Shown piece by piece: positions 10,782-21,115 of a stretch of DNA of 64,000 nucleotides (position 1 is the stretch's first letter; each line of letters starts with the position of its first letter). The position numbers and the translations under genes are program-made. Location: assembly GCF_030323265.1 (NCBI RefSeq), contig NZ_CP104992.1, forward strand, positions 1,649,501 through 1,713,500, in the 5' to 3' direction. The notes beneath the pieces are model-generated. The model was not told where the DNA came from. It saw only the letters and a list, made by a program, of their open reading frames with translations, and did not search any database. Origin of the DNA: Terrirhizobium terrae. GTDB taxonomy: Bacteria; Pseudomonadota; Alphaproteobacteria; Rhizobiales; Rhizobiaceae.

Positions 10782-11107
10782 ATGGCCGACTCGATACAAG
10801 TTCAGTTGAGAAAAGGCGCTCTCGATCTCTGTGTCCTGGCGGTGCTGTCGCGGGGGAGAGCTACGGTTATGAAATCGCCAGCACTCTGGTCGCGGCCGTC
10901 GGAATGGGCGAAGGCACGATCTACCCGCTGATGCGTCGCATGCAGAATGACGGTCTCGTGGCCACCCGTCTTGTCGAATCGAGCAGCGGACCGCCCCGCA
11001 AATATTACCGGCTGACGCCGCTTGGCCAGACGGTGTTCGAAGCACATCGCAGCGACTGGCGCTCCTTTGCCACCGCCGTCGATACCCTTCTGAAGGATAT
11101 AGGATGA
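10782..11107 (+). CDS. PadR family transcriptional regulator (frameshifted in this sequence)
   Basis: A winged-helix repressor of the PadR group. The N-terminus MADSIQVQLRKGALDLCVLAVL begins at 10782, and GESYGYEIA...GEGTIYPLMRRM...SGPPRKYYRLTPLG follows in another frame. The break is in the G-run 10852-10856. One more G gives SRGESYGYE and a 108-residue protein, the normal PadR length, so the run is probably one base short. Its stop overlaps the next gene's start (ATGA). PadR genes in front of HAAS-domain membrane proteins are common, and the regulator usually controls its own operon. Confidence 0.85.
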
Positions 11108-11676
11108 GCAGGGATGCATTCATGCGCAGGCTCAAACAGGGGCTTGCCGGTCTTCCGCCCGATGAGGTCGAGGAGATCATGGCCGACTACGCGGCCCATT
11201 TCGCCGAATCCAATGCGGATGGCCGCAGCGAGGCGGAGGTTGCTGCGGCTTTGGGAGACCCGGCGAGGATTGCGCGGGAACTGCGCGCCGACATAGGGCT
11301 GCGACGTTTCGAAACCCATTGGAGCCTGTCCAATCTGATCGCCGCGACCATGGCGCTGGCAGGGCTGGCGATCGTCGATCTCATGCTGTTTCTGCCATTG
11401 CTGATCGTGGCGATCGTGCTGGCCGTGGCTCTCGGCATCGTGTTGGTGGCGATTGGCGCTGTCGGGTTGAAAATCCTGTTCATGGCGCTGTTCTTCGATC
11501 CAGACGGAGCCCTGACGGACCTTCTGGCGCGGCTGTTCATCGGCGCCGGACTTCTGAGCGGCTTTGTCGGAGGCGGCGCGCTGCTTCTGATGGGAGTGAG
11601 CGCCGGCATCCGTATGTTCGGCCACTATGCCCGCTTGCATTTCCGTGTGGCCCAGCCGGACCGGCACGGCGCATGA
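11104..11676 (+). CDS. HAAS-domain (DUF1700) membrane protein
   Basis: 190 residues. The first ~65 form the soluble HAAS helical domain (FMRRLKQGLAGLPPDEVEEIMADYAAHF, then SEAEVAAALGDPARIARELRAD). Three or four hydrophobic segments follow (about 75-125 and 145-172). In characterised operons HAAS proteins work with PadR regulators and a downstream beta-helical envelope protein, as here. It starts on the overlapping ATGA of padR and lies 30 bases before the GIN-domain gene, so the three form one operon. The precise role is unknown; envelope stress or adhesion control is inferred. Confidence 0.85.
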   Translation: MSRDAFMRRLKQGLAGLPPDEVEEIMADYAAHFAESNADGRSEAEVAAALGDPARIARELRADIGLRRFETHWSLSNLIAATMALAGLAIVDLMLFLPLLIVAIVLAVALGIVLVAIGAVGLKILFMALFFDPDGALTDLLARLFIGAGLLSGFVGGGALLLMGVSAGIRMFGHYARLHFRVAQPDRHGA

Positions 11677-11706
11677 GAATTCGATATATTTCTCGGAGGT
11701 ATCGAA

Positions 11707-12414
11707 ATGACCCGGAAATTGGCATTTGTTGCGACGACGGGCCTGATCGGCTCGGCTGTTTTCCTGATGCTCGGAACGGCGCTCGCCGGGTCGAGCTGGA
11801 CCGATACGGCGCGTTTGTGGGGTGTGGGGCAATCGACCTGCACCCAGGCGGCCTCGACGCGAAACGAGATCACTCTGCCCTTTGCAGCAAGCGACAGTCT
11901 GGCGATCCGGCTGCCGGCTTCGGTCCAGTATCAACCGGGCGCCAGGGCGGAGGCCGTTGTCAGAGGAGATTCAGCACTTCTCGATCATGTCAGGTTCGAA
12001 GCCGGCGAACTGAACCTGGATTGCGATCCCGGCTGGTTTGCCTCGCGGCTCGAGATCACGCTTTCAGGCCCGCCGATCGCCCGATGGGAGATACGCGGCA
12101 GCGGCGATCTTACGCTCTCGCAAATCAGCCAGCCAAAACTCCAGGTGATCATCAAAGGCAGTGGCGATGTGAAAGCCACGGGATCGGTCGACACGGTGGA
12201 TCTCAGCATCTCCGGCTCCGGCGAGGCGCAGCTGGACGATCTCATCGCAAAATCTGTAAAGGTGGACATTCGCGGCAGCGGTGACGCCACGCTGACCGCT
12301 CAGATCGATGCCGACGTTTCGATCTCGGGAAGCGGTGATGTCGCATTGTTCGGCAATCCCGCGATGCGGCGCTCGCAGGTCAAGGGCAGCGGCAGTATCA
12401 AGCAAATGCCGTGA
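11707..12414 (+). CDS. Secreted GIN-domain (DUF2807) protein
   Basis: 235 residues with an N-terminal signal peptide (RKLAFVATTGLIGSAVFLML, cleavage likely after Ala27). The rest is a head-GIN/DUF2807 right-handed beta-helix-like domain with at least six turns marked by GSGD, GSGE or GSGS (RGSGDLTLS, KGSGDVKAT, SGSGEAQLD, RGSGDATLT, SGSGDVALF, KGSGSIKQM). It should be periplasmic or surface exposed. It ends the PadR-HAAS-GIN operon and converges on cheB. Ligand and partner are unknown. Confidence 0.85.
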   Translation: MTRKLAFVATTGLIGSAVFLMLGTALAGSSWTDTARLWGVGQSTCTQAASTRNEITLPFAASDSLAIRLPASVQYQPGARAEAVVRGDSALLDHVRFEAGELNLDCDPGWFASRLEITLSGPPIARWEIRGSGDLTLSQISQPKLQVIIKGSGDVKATGSVDTVDLSISGSGEAQLDDLIAKSVKVDIRGSGDATLTAQIDADVSISGSGDVALFGNPAMRRSQVKGSGSIKQMP

Positions 12415-12446
12415 GCCGACGGGCGATACCTAAGTTTTTCCCGCCG

Positions 12447-13526
12447 TTACCGCCGCCGGTCCGCCGCCAGGATCTCGCGCGCGATCTGGTCGAGCGGCAC
12501 GACGCGGTCGACGCCGCCGTGGGCGATGGCTTCCTTGGGCATGCCGAAGACGACCGAGCTTGCCTCGTCCTGGGCCACCGTGAAGGCGCCCGCCTGATGC
12601 ATTTCGTTCATGCCGCGGGCGCCGTCGTCACCCATGCCGGTCATGATCACGCCCATTGCATTGGCGCCGGCCGAGCGGGCGGCGGAGCGGAACAGGACAT
12701 CGACGGACGGCCGGTGCCGGCTGACCAGCGGGCCCGACCGGACCGAGACTTCGTAACGGGCGCCCTTGCGTTCGAGCAGCATGTGTTTGTCGCCCGGCGC
12801 GATCAGCACATGGCCGCGCAGCACCGGATCGCCGTCCTGCGCTTCCTTGACCTCGACCTCGCAAAGCCCGTTCAGGCGGTTGGCGAAGGCGGCTGTGAAT
12901 TTTTCCGGCATATGCTGGACGATGACCATGCCTGGCGAATTGGCCGGAAGCGCTTCGAGCAGTTCGCGCAGGGCCTCGGTGCCGCCGGTGGACGCGCCGA
13001 CGCAGACGACCATTTCCGTCGTCTTCGCCATCGCACCGACCCTTGGCGGGGGCAGCACGGCGTCGGCCGTCAGCTTGCCCTGGACGCGCTCGGTCAGCCG
13101 TCCGGCACGCAGCTTCGAGACGCGAGCGCGGGCGGCGCCCTTGACGGCGGTGCGGATCTGCTCGGCATGTTCGGCGAGATGATCGGCAGCCCCGATCCGC
13201 GGCTTCAGGATGATGTCGACGGCGCCCGCCTCCAGCGCCTGCATCAGCGTTTCGGAGCCGGTTTCGGTGAGCGACGAGCACATCACGACCGGGATCGGAT
13301 GCTGGGCCATCAGCTTGCGCAGGAAGGTGATGCCGTCCATCTGCGGCATTTCCACATCGAGCGTGATGACGTCGGGTATCTCGTCGCGGATCTTGCGCGC
13401 TGCCATGAACGGGTCGTTGGCGACGCCCATGATCTCGATATCGGGATCTTCCGACAGCACGGCCGAAAGCGTCTGCCTGACGCTGGCGGAATCATCGATG
13501 ATCAGCACCCGGATTTTCTCGCCCAT
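12447..13526 (-). CDS. cheB: Chemotaxis response regulator / protein-glutamate methylesterase
   Basis: Demethylates or deamidates receptor glutamates after phosphorylation by CheA. 359 residues: receiver domain 1-120 with Asp11, Asp12 and phospho-acceptor Asp57 ([11 protein letters not shown]), a linker to about 165, then the methylesterase domain with the catalytic triad Ser179 (GASTGG), His205 (VQHMP) and Asp301 (MTGMGDDG). Intact. It is the last gene of the che operon, 8 bases after cheR. Confidence 0.97.
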   Translation of the reverse strand: MGEKIRVLIIDDSASVRQTLSAVLSEDPDIEIMGVANDPFMAARKIRDEIPDVITLDVEMPQMDGITFLRKLMAQHPIPVVMCSSLTETGSETLMQALEAGAVDIILKPRIGAADHLAEHAEQIRTAVKGAARARVSKLRAGRLTERVQGKLTADAVLPPPRVGAMAKTTEMVVCVGASTGGTEALRELLEALPANSPGMVIVQHMPEKFTAAFANRLNGLCEVEVKEAQDGDPVLRGHVLIAPGDKHMLLERKGARYEVSVRSGPLVSRHRPSVDVLFRSAARSAGANAMGVIMTGMGDDGARGMNEMHQAGAFTVAQDEASSVVFGMPKEAIAHGGVDRVVPLDQIAREILAADRRR

Positions 13527-13534
13527 GTCTCAGT

Positions 13535-14392
13535 CTAAACCCGCTTGAACACCGTGTTGGCCACCTGCTTGATCGGCAGGTTGAAGCCGGTCACCGTTTC
13601 CGAATGGCCGATGAACAGGTAACCGCCCGGCATCAGGCAGTCGCAGAGCCTCGACAGAACCTGCAACTGGGTCGGTTTGTCGAAATAGATCAGCACATTG
13701 CGGCAGAAGATGATGTGCATCGGATCGCCGACCGGGTAGCTCGCATCCATGAGGTTGAGCCGGGCAAAGCCCACCTTCTGGCGCAGCCTGGGGGTGATCC
13801 GCATTTCACCGCGGTGCTTGTTGGCCGGCTGCATGACGTAACGGCGCAGCACGTCGGGCGGAACCGGCGCCATCAGATCGGAGGCATAGATGCCTTTCTG
13901 CGCCTTCTGCAGAACGTCGGTCGACAGATCGGTCGCAAGAACGAAATAGTCCCGGTCTGGCGCCTGCGCCTTCATGTAATCCGACAGCACCATGGCGAGC
14001 GTATAAGGTTCGGCACCCGTCGAGCAGGCAGAGCTCCAGACGCGCAGGCGGCGTTCGGAGAAATTCTGGACGATTTCCGGCAGGGCGTGCGTCTGCATGT
14101 AGTCGAAATGCTTCGGCTCGCGGAAGAAGTCGGTCTTGTTGGTGGTGACGACGTCGATGAGGTAGATCGTTTCGCTTTCGATCCCGCCGTGATTGAACAG
14201 GTAGTCGCAATAGGCGTCGAAGGAGGAAATGCCGGTGACGCGCAGCCGGCGGCGCAGCCGGCCTTCGAGCATGGTGGCCTTGTTCAGTGGCATCTTGATG
14301 CCGCTATAGCTGTAGATGAATTTCGCCAGCGCATCGAAATTGCGCTTGCTGAGCCGGTCATCCAGCGGCTGGGTTTTTGCTGCTATGCTCAC
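13535..14392 (-). CDS. cheR: Chemotaxis protein methyltransferase
   Basis: Methylates receptor glutamates using S-adenosylmethionine. 285 residues: a helical N-terminal domain (FDALAKFIYSYSGIKMP, then LEGRLRRRLR) and a Rossmann domain with RVWSSACSTGAEPYTLAMVL and the NVLIYFD motif. No TPR extension. The GTG at 14392 (SIAAKTQPLDDRLSKRNF) is preferred: it lies 10 bases after the cheW stop, and an ATG start further upstream would overlap most of the end of cheW. Confidence 0.95.
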   Translation of the reverse strand: MSIAAKTQPLDDRLSKRNFDALAKFIYSYSGIKMPLNKATMLEGRLRRRLRVTGISSFDAYCDYLFNHGGIESETIYLIDVVTTNKTDFFREPKHFDYMQTHALPEIVQNFSERRLRVWSSACSTGAEPYTLAMVLSDYMKAQAPDRDYFVLATDLSTDVLQKAQKGIYASDLMAPVPPDVLRRYVMQPANKHRGEMRITPRLRQKVGFARLNLMDASYPVGDPMHIIFCRNVLIYFDKPTQLQVLSRLCDCLMPGGYLFIGHSETVTGFNLPIKQVANTVFKRV

Positions 14393-14402
14393 GATGCTGC
14401 CG

Positions 14403-14927
14403 TCATGCCACCTGCGCCGAGGGCGCGACGCCGGCAAGCGCCGGTCCGGCATCGGAGAAGAGGCGGGCGAGGTCGATGATGACGACGAAGCCGCCATCCC
14501 GGCGCACGACGCCGGCGATATAGTCGGACCGCCAGCGGATGCCGATATCCGGCGCGCTCTCGATCTGCGCCTTGGCGAACGGAACGACCTCGTAGACCCG
14601 GTCGGCGACGAGGCCGAGCGCCAGCACCTTGTCGGCGATCGGCACGTCGAGGACGAGCATGCGCGTATGCGGCGTCCTGGCGGTCGGGCTCATGCCGAGC
14701 CGGATCCTTAGATCGATGATCGGCACGCCCTGGCCGCGCACGTCGCGCAGGCCGAGCAGATAGTCCGGCCCGTGCGGGATCCTGAAGGCATCCTCGTGAT
14801 CGAGGATTTCACGCACCACCTCGACCGGCACGGCGAAGAGCTCCTCGCCGAGGCTGAAGGTGACGAACTGGGATCTCGGATGATGAAGCCATGGTTCAAG
14901 CGCTTTCCCTGAAGTCGTCGTCGTCAC
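14403..14927 (-). CDS. cheW: Chemotaxis scaffold protein CheW (second copy)
   Basis: Couples receptors to CheA. 174 residues from the GTG at 14927; the CheW fold runs from [26 protein letters not shown] to the end and includes [15 protein letters not shown]. The start is uncertain: no ATG exists in frame near the domain, and the GTG lies 32 bases inside the end of the preceding receptor gene, implying translational coupling. A GGTGG about eight bases upstream may act as ribosome binding site. A different CheW (18608-19114) is encoded upstream in the same operon. Confidence 0.9.
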   Translation of the reverse strand: MTTTTSGKALEPWLHHPRSQFVTFSLGEELFAVPVEVVREILDHEDAFRIPHGPDYLLGLRDVRGQGVPIIDLRIRLGMSPTARTPHTRMLVLDVPIADKVLALGLVADRVYEVVPFAKAQIESAPDIGIRWRSDYIAGVVRRDGGFVVIIDLARLFSDAGPALAGVAPSAQVA

Positions 14928-16701
14928 GGTCTGGACCACCCATCGACATGTCCAGTGCAAAACCCTTGGCGCGGGCCTGTTGCTGGGCGATGGACTGATC
15001 CTGCGATGGGCGTGCCCGAGCCGGCGCCTGCGGCCGTGCTGCTGCCTGGGCAGGACGCGCGGCCGGTGCGTTATGAGAAGCGACGACCGCCTTGCGCTCG
15101 ACACGGAAGAAGGCGATCGAGGCCTGCAGCTCTTCCGCCTGGGCGGCGAGTTCCTCGGAGGTCGAGGACATTTCCTCGGACGCGCCGGCATTCTGCTGGA
15201 TCACCTTGTCGAGCTGCTGGATCGCCTCGTTGATCTGGGCGGCACCGATATCCTGCTCGCGGCAGGCGGCGGAGATTTCCGAGACCAGCTCGGCGGTCTT
15301 CTGGATGTCAGGCACCAGCTTGTTCAGCATCTCGCCGGCCTGGGTCGCCGTCTGCACCGTGGTGCCGGAGAGGGCGCTGATCTCGGCTGCGGCCGCCTGT
15401 GAGCGTTCGGCAAGCTTGCGCACTTCCGAAGCGACGACGGCAAAACCCTTGCCGTGCTCGCCTGCACGGGCGGCCTCGACGGCGGCGTTCAGCGCGAGAA
15501 GATCGGTCTGGCGGGCGATTTCCTGCACGATCGAGATCTTCTCCGCGATCGTGCGCATGGCGGCGACCGCCTGGGCAACGGCCTGGCCGGAAGCTTCCGC
15601 ATCCTTCGAAGACTGGCGGGCGATCTTTTCCGTCTGGGCGGCGTTGTCGGCGTTCTGCTTGATGTTGGCGGCCATCTCTTCCATCGAGGCGGACGCCTCC
15701 TCGGCGGCGGCGGCCTGTTCGGTGGCACCTTCCGACAGCTGCTCGGAGCCGGCCGACAGTTCCTGGCTGCCCGAGGAGACGTTGTCGGAGGCCGACAGCG
15801 CGTCGGCCACGACGCCGCGCAGGCGCTCGACCATGCTTTCCAGCGCAATGCCGAGCGTGTCGCGATCCGACAGCGGCTTCGGCGTCACGGTCAGGTTGCC
15901 GTTGGAAATCTGGTCGGCAATGCTCGCGGTGTTTCGCAGGTTGGCGGTCATGACGTTGACCTTGGTGACGAGGTCCCTGATCTCGTCGTTCGACTTGATC
16001 TCGACCGTCTGGTTGAGGTCGCCGATCGAAACCGCTTCTGCAACGACCATCACCTTGTTGAGGCCGCGGCTGATGCCGAGCGCGATCCAGGTGGCGGCGC
16101 CGGCAGCGATCACCAGGGCGGCTGCGGCAAAGGAGATCATCACCAGGCGGGTATGTTCATAGACGTCGTGGGCGGTGACGCTTGCCTGTTCCAGATGGGT
16201 CTTTTCGTAGGCGATCAGCTGCTTGAACAGGTCGTCCATCGACCCGGCAATGCCGCGTGCTTCATTGTCGGAAATGCGCAAGGCCGTTGCGGTGTCGCCG
16301 ACCGCGATCGCGGCGCGTACGCGGTCGTCCTCGCGGCGGAAGTCGCCGGATAATTTCGCCAGCTTTTCCCAGATCGGCCTGCTCTGCTCAGTCGATTTGT
16401 CGATGCCCTGCTGCATGGTGTCGTCGAAATACTTCCGGGCTTCGTCAGCGGCGGTGATATATGCCTGCGCTTCGGAGGAGCTGTCGGCATTCAGCAGGTT
16501 CTTCTGCTGGCGGATCTGCTGGAGCTGCTGGATGTCCAGTTCCTGCGCCATCTCGAGCCGGGCCGCCGGTCCTTCGAGAACACCTTCGAGATTGTCGTTG
16601 AGGTTCCCGAGGCTGAGCATGGCATAGCCCGCGGTTCCCACAAGCATGAGAATGATGAGCCCGAAGGCGAGAGCCAGTTTCAGTTTGATGGTGAACCGCA
16701 T
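14896..16701 (-). CDS. mcp: Methyl-accepting chemotaxis protein (first of tandem pair by position)
   Basis: 601-residue inner-membrane receptor. TM1 about 5-30, a periplasmic four-helix-bundle sensor ([21 protein letters not shown] onward) to about 190, TM2 ([20 protein letters not shown]), HAMP, then the signalling helices with the canonical tip [24 protein letters not shown] ahead of the ATG at 16701 ([13 protein letters not shown]) fixes the start. The tail [20 protein letters not shown] is nearly the same as in the neighbouring receptor. It differs from the classical NWETF-type tether. The overlap with cheW and the shared operon suggest it signals through this CheA. Confidence 0.95.
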   Translation of the reverse strand: MRFTIKLKLALAFGLIILMLVGTAGYAMLSLGNLNDNLEGVLEGPAARLEMAQELDIQQLQQIRQQKNLLNADSSSEAQAYITAADEARKYFDDTMQQGIDKSTEQSRPIWEKLAKLSGDFRREDDRVRAAIAVGDTATALRISDNEARGIAGSMDDLFKQLIAYEKTHLEQASVTAHDVYEHTRLVMISFAAAALVIAAGAATWIALGISRGLNKVMVVAEAVSIGDLNQTVEIKSNDEIRDLVTKVNVMTANLRNTASIADQISNGNLTVTPKPLSDRDTLGIALESMVERLRGVVADALSASDNVSSGSQELSAGSEQLSEGATEQAAAAEEASASMEEMAANIKQNADNAAQTEKIARQSSKDAEASGQAVAQAVAAMRTIAEKISIVQEIARQTDLLALNAAVEAARAGEHGKGFAVVASEVRKLAERSQAAAAEISALSGTTVQTATQAGEMLNKLVPDIQKTAELVSEISAACREQDIGAAQINEAIQQLDKVIQQNAGASEEMSSTSEELAAQAEELQASIAFFRVERKAVVASHNAPAARPAQAAARPQAPARARPSQDQSIAQQQARAKGFALDMSMGGPDRDDDDFRESA

Positions 16702-16851
16702 CAACGTGTCCTTTGAAAACAACTTCGTAAAACGAGAGCCCTGGGAGGAGGCTCCTGTGCGAAGACTGATGCATTCACTCTTGCGCTTGAGGTGATCCGC
16801 CCGCGTCATGCGGCCGGAAAAGCCGGGTCACCGTGGACCCTGGATGGGAAA

Positions 16852-16873
16852 CCCGGCCCTCGAGAGGGCCGGG
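16852..16873 (-). other. GC-rich hairpin between the two receptor genes
   Basis: Perfect inverted repeat CCCGGCCCTC / GAGGGCCGGG, nine bases after the stop of the upstream receptor gene. On the minus strand it is followed by only three T residues, so it is more likely an mRNA processing or stabilising structure than a full terminator. It would let the distal genes be expressed at a different level. Confidence 0.5.
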
Positions 16874-16882
16874 GAATATTTG

Positions 16883-18577
16883 TCAGGCGCTTTCGCGGAA
16901 ATGATCGTCGTCGGCGTCGGGGCCGCCCATCGACATGTCGAGCGCAAAGCCCTTGGCGCGGGCCTGCTGGCTGTGAACGGCGTGGGCAGCAGGGCGGGAG
17001 GCGGGAGCCGTCGCGCGCTGAGCGGGCTTTGCGGAGGCGCGCGGTGCAGGTGCGCTCATCCGGGCCGCCGGAGCCTTGGCGCCTGACTGCTCGACGCGGA
17101 AGAAGGCGATCGAGGCCTGCAGTTCCTCAGCCTGCGAGGCAAGCTCTTCCGAGGTGGCTGACATTTCTTCCGAGGCGCCGGCATTCTGCTGGGTGACCTT
17201 GTCGAGCTGCTGGATCGCTTCGTTGATCTGGGCTGCACCGATATCCTGCTCGCGGCAGGCGGCGGAGATTTCCGAAACCAGTTCGGCGGTCTTCTGGATG
17301 TCCGGAACGAGGCGGTTCAGCATTTCGCCGGCTTCGGTCGCGACCTGCACCGTCTCACCCGAAAGCGAGCTGATTTCGGCAGCGGCAGCCTGCGAGCGTT
17401 CGGCGAGCTTGCGCACTTCCGAAGCGACGACGGCAAAGCCCTTGCCATGTTCGCCGGCGCGCGCTGCCTCGACGGCGGCGTTCAGTGCGAGCAGATCGGT
17501 CTGGCGGGCGATTTCCTGGACGATCGAGATTTTCTCGGCAATCGTGCGCATGGCGCCGACGGCGCGGTTGACGGCCTGGCCGGAAATTTCCGCATCACGC
17601 GACGACTGGCGGGCAATCTTTTCCGTCTGGGCGGCGTTGTCGGCGTTCTGCTTGATGTTGGCGGCCATCTCTTCCATCGAGGCGGAGGCCTCTTCGGCCG
17701 AAGAGGCCTGTTCGGTCGCGCCCTGGGAGAGCTGTTCGGAGCTGGCCGACAGTTCCTGGCTGCCCGAGGAGACATTGTCGGAAGCCGACAGCGCGTCGCC
17801 GACGACGCCGCGCAGGCGCTCGATCATGGTGTTGACGTAACCGAGCAGGTCGCCGATTTCGTCCTTGCTGGTGATCGTTGCAAAGCGGGTGAGATCGCCC
17901 TCGGCCACATTCTGCACGGCGCCGACGGCATTGCGCAGACCCTTGTTGATGCTCATCGCGATCCAGAAGGCGGCGAGAACGGCGACGAGCAGGGCCACAG
18001 CCGCGACCGAGATCATCACCAGGCGGGTCTGGACGTAGTCGGCATCGGCCTGTTCGTCGGCTGCCAGAAGGCGGCCTTCTTCAAGCTTGACCACTTCCGC
18101 CAGCAGCGCGTCGATCTCGTTTGTGACGGCGCGTGCCTCGTTGGCGGAAATCCGGTTGGCGCCGATCGTGTCGCCGGCGAGCATCAGGGCGCGGATCTGG
18201 TCGTCCTGCTTGCGGAACTCAGCGGTAAAGCCGGAAAGCTTGTTCCAGTAAGCCATGCCCTGCTCGGTAGCGCGGTCTTGGATCTGCTTGAACGTGTTGT
18301 CGAAATCGGCGCGCGCATTGTCGCCGCGGCCGATATAGGTCTTCATCTCCTCGGTGCCCGAGGCGAGCAGCAGGTTCTTCTGCTGGCGGATCTGCTGCAG
18401 CTGTTCGTTGCTCAGCGCCTGGGTCAGCTTGAGGCGGGTGGCCGGTCCCTGCAGCACGTTTTCCAGCGTGTCGTTGAGATTGCCGAGGCTGTAGACACCG
18501 TAGCCGGCGGTAACCATCAGCATCACGATGATGAAGCCGAAGGCGGAAGCGAGCTTGAGCTTGATGGACGCACGCAT
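16883..18577 (-). CDS. mcp: Methyl-accepting chemotaxis protein (second of tandem pair)
   Basis: 564-residue receptor: TM1 about 7-30, periplasmic four-helix bundle ([20 protein letters not shown], then [17 protein letters not shown]), TM2 near 192-210, HAMP, and the same signalling tip ([20 protein letters not shown]) as its neighbour. It lacks about 40 residues present in the neighbour between HAMP and the signalling domain. The cytoplasmic halves are almost identical and the sensor halves diverged, so the pair looks like a tandem duplication with different ligand ranges. The shared tail ends DDDHFRESA. Confidence 0.95.
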   Translation of the reverse strand: MRASIKLKLASAFGFIIVMLMVTAGYGVYSLGNLNDTLENVLQGPATRLKLTQALSNEQLQQIRQQKNLLLASGTEEMKTYIGRGDNARADFDNTFKQIQDRATEQGMAYWNKLSGFTAEFRKQDDQIRALMLAGDTIGANRISANEARAVTNEIDALLAEVVKLEEGRLLAADEQADADYVQTRLVMISVAAVALLVAVLAAFWIAMSINKGLRNAVGAVQNVAEGDLTRFATITSKDEIGDLLGYVNTMIERLRGVVGDALSASDNVSSGSQELSASSEQLSQGATEQASSAEEASASMEEMAANIKQNADNAAQTEKIARQSSRDAEISGQAVNRAVGAMRTIAEKISIVQEIARQTDLLALNAAVEAARAGEHGKGFAVVASEVRKLAERSQAAAAEISSLSGETVQVATEAGEMLNRLVPDIQKTAELVSEISAACREQDIGAAQINEAIQQLDKVTQQNAGASEEMSATSEELASQAEELQASIAFFRVEQSGAKAPAARMSAPAPRASAKPAQRATAPASRPAAHAVHSQQARAKGFALDMSMGGPDADDDHFRESA

Positions 18578-18607
18578 GTGTTTGTCTCCGTCAGAGTGGG
18601 ACTGACA

Positions 18608-19114
18608 TTAGGCCGCCGTGGCGGAACGATCGTGTTGAGCTGAAAAGATGACCTGGAGGTTCGGAAGGATGATGAATTCGCTTCCGCGCTTGACCAGGCA
18701 GTCGATGAAATCGGGGCGCCATCGCATGCCGACGCTCGGTGGCGGTTCGCTTGTCGAACGCGAGAGCGTCGTAACCTCATGCACCTTGTCGGTACGGATG
18801 CCGGCGAGCACCGGTTCGTCGCCGATCTCGATTTCGATGACGATGATGCGGCTGTCGATGGTCGGGCGCGTCGCCTCCATGCCGAAAGCGAGGCGAATGT
18901 CGGCGAGCGGAATGACCTTGCCGCGGAAATTGATGACGCTGCCGACAAAGGCTTTCGCGCCCGGAACATTGGTTTCCGGCAGGAGATCGAGGATTTCCTG
19001 AACGATGAAGGCTTCCAGCGCGAAGGTCTCGCCGGCGATCTCGAAGGTCAGCACCTCCAGCTCGTCGCGGCCGTTCCACAGGTCTTCGGAGAGGTTTCTG
19101 GCTGTCTGGTTCAT
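18608..19114 (-). CDS. cheW: Chemotaxis scaffold protein CheW (first copy)
   Basis: 168 residues with one CheW domain: VLTFEIAGETFALEAFIVQEIL at the start, VINFRGKVIPLADIRLAFGM in the middle, and a final strand ending LPNLQVIFS. The start overlaps the cheA stop by 4 bases (ATGA). It is clearly diverged from the second CheW of the operon, so each may favour one of the two receptors. Confidence 0.95.
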   Translation of the reverse strand: MNQTARNLSEDLWNGRDELEVLTFEIAGETFALEAFIVQEILDLLPETNVPGAKAFVGSVINFRGKVIPLADIRLAFGMEATRPTIDSRIIVIEIEIGDEPVLAGIRTDKVHEVTTLSRSTSEPPPSVGMRWRPDFIDCLVKRGSEFIILPNLQVIFSAQHDRSATAA

Positions 19115-21115
19115 CCGGCTGCGCGCAGATGCGCCTCCTGCTGTTGCCCCTCGGCGACGAGATGGCCGACGTCGAGGATGAGGGCGACGCCGCCGTCGCC
19201 GAGAATGGTGGCGCCGGAAAACATCGCGACGTCATGGTGAAGCTTCGACATGCCCTTGATCACCGTCTGGTGGTCGCCGATGATCTGGTCGACGACGAGG
19301 CCGACGCGCTCGGCGCCGGTCGAGATGACGACCACCTTCTGGAACTGATCGGGCTTGGTGCCGGTGCGGAAGAGATCGCGCAGGCGCAGGAAGGGCACGA
19401 GGCCGTCGCGCAGCGAGATGAAGCTGCGGCCGCGCGAGCGCATGTCTTCCTCGACCGAAAGCTCGAGGCATTCCTCGACCGCCGACAGCGGAATGACGTA
19501 GCGGGCGTTGCCGACCCGCACGAGCAGGCCGTCGATAATGGCGAGCGTGAGCGGGATGGCGAGCGAGATTTCCGAACCTTCGCCCGGGTGGCTTACGACA
19601 TTGATCGTGCCGCGCAGCGCATCGATCGTGCGCTTGACGACGTCCATGCCGACGCCGCGGCCGGACAGGTTGGTGACAGCCTGTGCCGTCGAGAAGCCCG
19701 GCTGGAAGATCAGCTGGTAGAGTTCCTGGTCGGTCAGGCTCGCGTTCGCTGCGATCAGGCCGGAGGATCTCGGCCTTGGCGCGGACGCGGTCCTTGTTGA
19801 TGCCGCGGCCGTCGTCCTTGATGGTGATGATCACCTCGCCGGCCTGCTGTCGGGCGGAAAGATGGATCCGGCCCGCTTCCGGCTTGCCGGCGGCGCGGCG
19901 TTCTTCCGCCGTCTCCAGCCCGTGGTCGCAGGAGTTGCGCACAAGGTGAACCATCGGATCGGCCAGCCGTTCGATGACGCTCTTGTCGACTTCCGTCGTT
20001 TCACCCTCGGTGACGAGCTCGATCCGCTTGCCGGTCTCGTTGGCGAGATCGTGTACCAGTCGGCGGAAGCGGCCGAACAGCTGGGTGACCGGCACCATGC
20101 GCAGGACCATCATCGTATCGCGCAGCTCGCCCGACAGGCGCTCGACGTCTTCCGAGACGGCACGCAGCTGAAGATCGCCGCTGCCGCCCGCAAGCTGCGA
20201 CAGCCGCGACTGGGCAATCACGAGTTCGCCGACACGGTCCATCAGTTCGTCGAGCCGTTCCGCCGGAACGCGGACATTTTCGGCGGTTTTTGCCGATTTT
20301 GCGTCGGCCGGGGCGTTCGTTGCGGATGAGGCAATGGCTGCTGGAGCGGCGACGGACGGAGAAGCCGTGGCTTCAACGGTCGGGGCAGAGGCTTCGATCC
20401 TGGTTGCCGGCGCTTCCGGCTGAACCGGTGCTGCGATCTCCTCGACCACAAGCTCCATATCGTCCATGATGAAGATGAAGACGTCGTCGATGGCCGAGCG
20501 CGGCTGGTCGGTCAGAAGTTCGACATCCCAGGCGATATGGAGATCGGTCGGGGCAAGTTCGCCGAGCGAGGGGATCTTCGAACGGTCGGCGACGATGCGG
20601 CAGGTGCCGAGATCGCGCAGCTCGTCGAGCAGCGGCAGTGGATTGGTGCCGTTTGCCATCGCGTTCTGCGGCAGGCTGAAACGGATCTTGTAGAGCGTCT
20701 GGGCGGGACTTGCCGCGGGATCAACCGCATCGCCGCTATCGGCGCCGTCCACGGCGCGGCGCAGGTTGTCGAGCAGCGTCTCGCTCATCGCCTCGTGGTC
20801 GCCCATGGGCGTTTCAACCAGTGCCCGCATATGGTCCCTGGCGCCGAGGACGGCGGTGACCAATGCGTGAGTGGCGGGAACCTCACCCTTGCGGACGCGG
20901 TCGAAGGCGGTTTCGCAATGGTGGGTAAAGGCAGCGAGCGCCTCGAAGCCGAACATGGCGCCGGAGCCCTTCAGCGTATGGAGGCCGCGGAAGACCGCGT
21001 CGACCTGATCCTTGTCGCCGAGATTCACATTGAGATCGAGAAGACCTGCCTCGATCTGTTCCAGAAGCTCGGCCGCTTCTGTCCTGAATACCGCGATAGG
21101 ATCAGGAAAGCTCAT
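19111..21115 (-). CDS. cheA: Chemotaxis histidine kinase CheA (frameshifted in this sequence)
   Basis: Autophosphorylating kinase of the operon. HPt domain with His46 (FRGLHTLKGSGAMFGFE), P2-like linker with an Ala/Pro-rich stretch, dimerisation domain (VPAERLDELMDRVGELVIAQSRL), ATPase domain (VHLVRNSCDHGLE, then IKDDGRGINKDRV) and a C-terminal CheW-like domain. An extra T on the plus strand near 19768, in the lid region between the N and G boxes, shifts the frame. Removing it gives AESSGLIAANASLTDQEL...SGRGVGMDVVKRTID and a 667-residue protein. As written, the product would lose the CheW-binding domain. Likely a sequence error, since all other che genes are intact. Confidence 0.93.
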
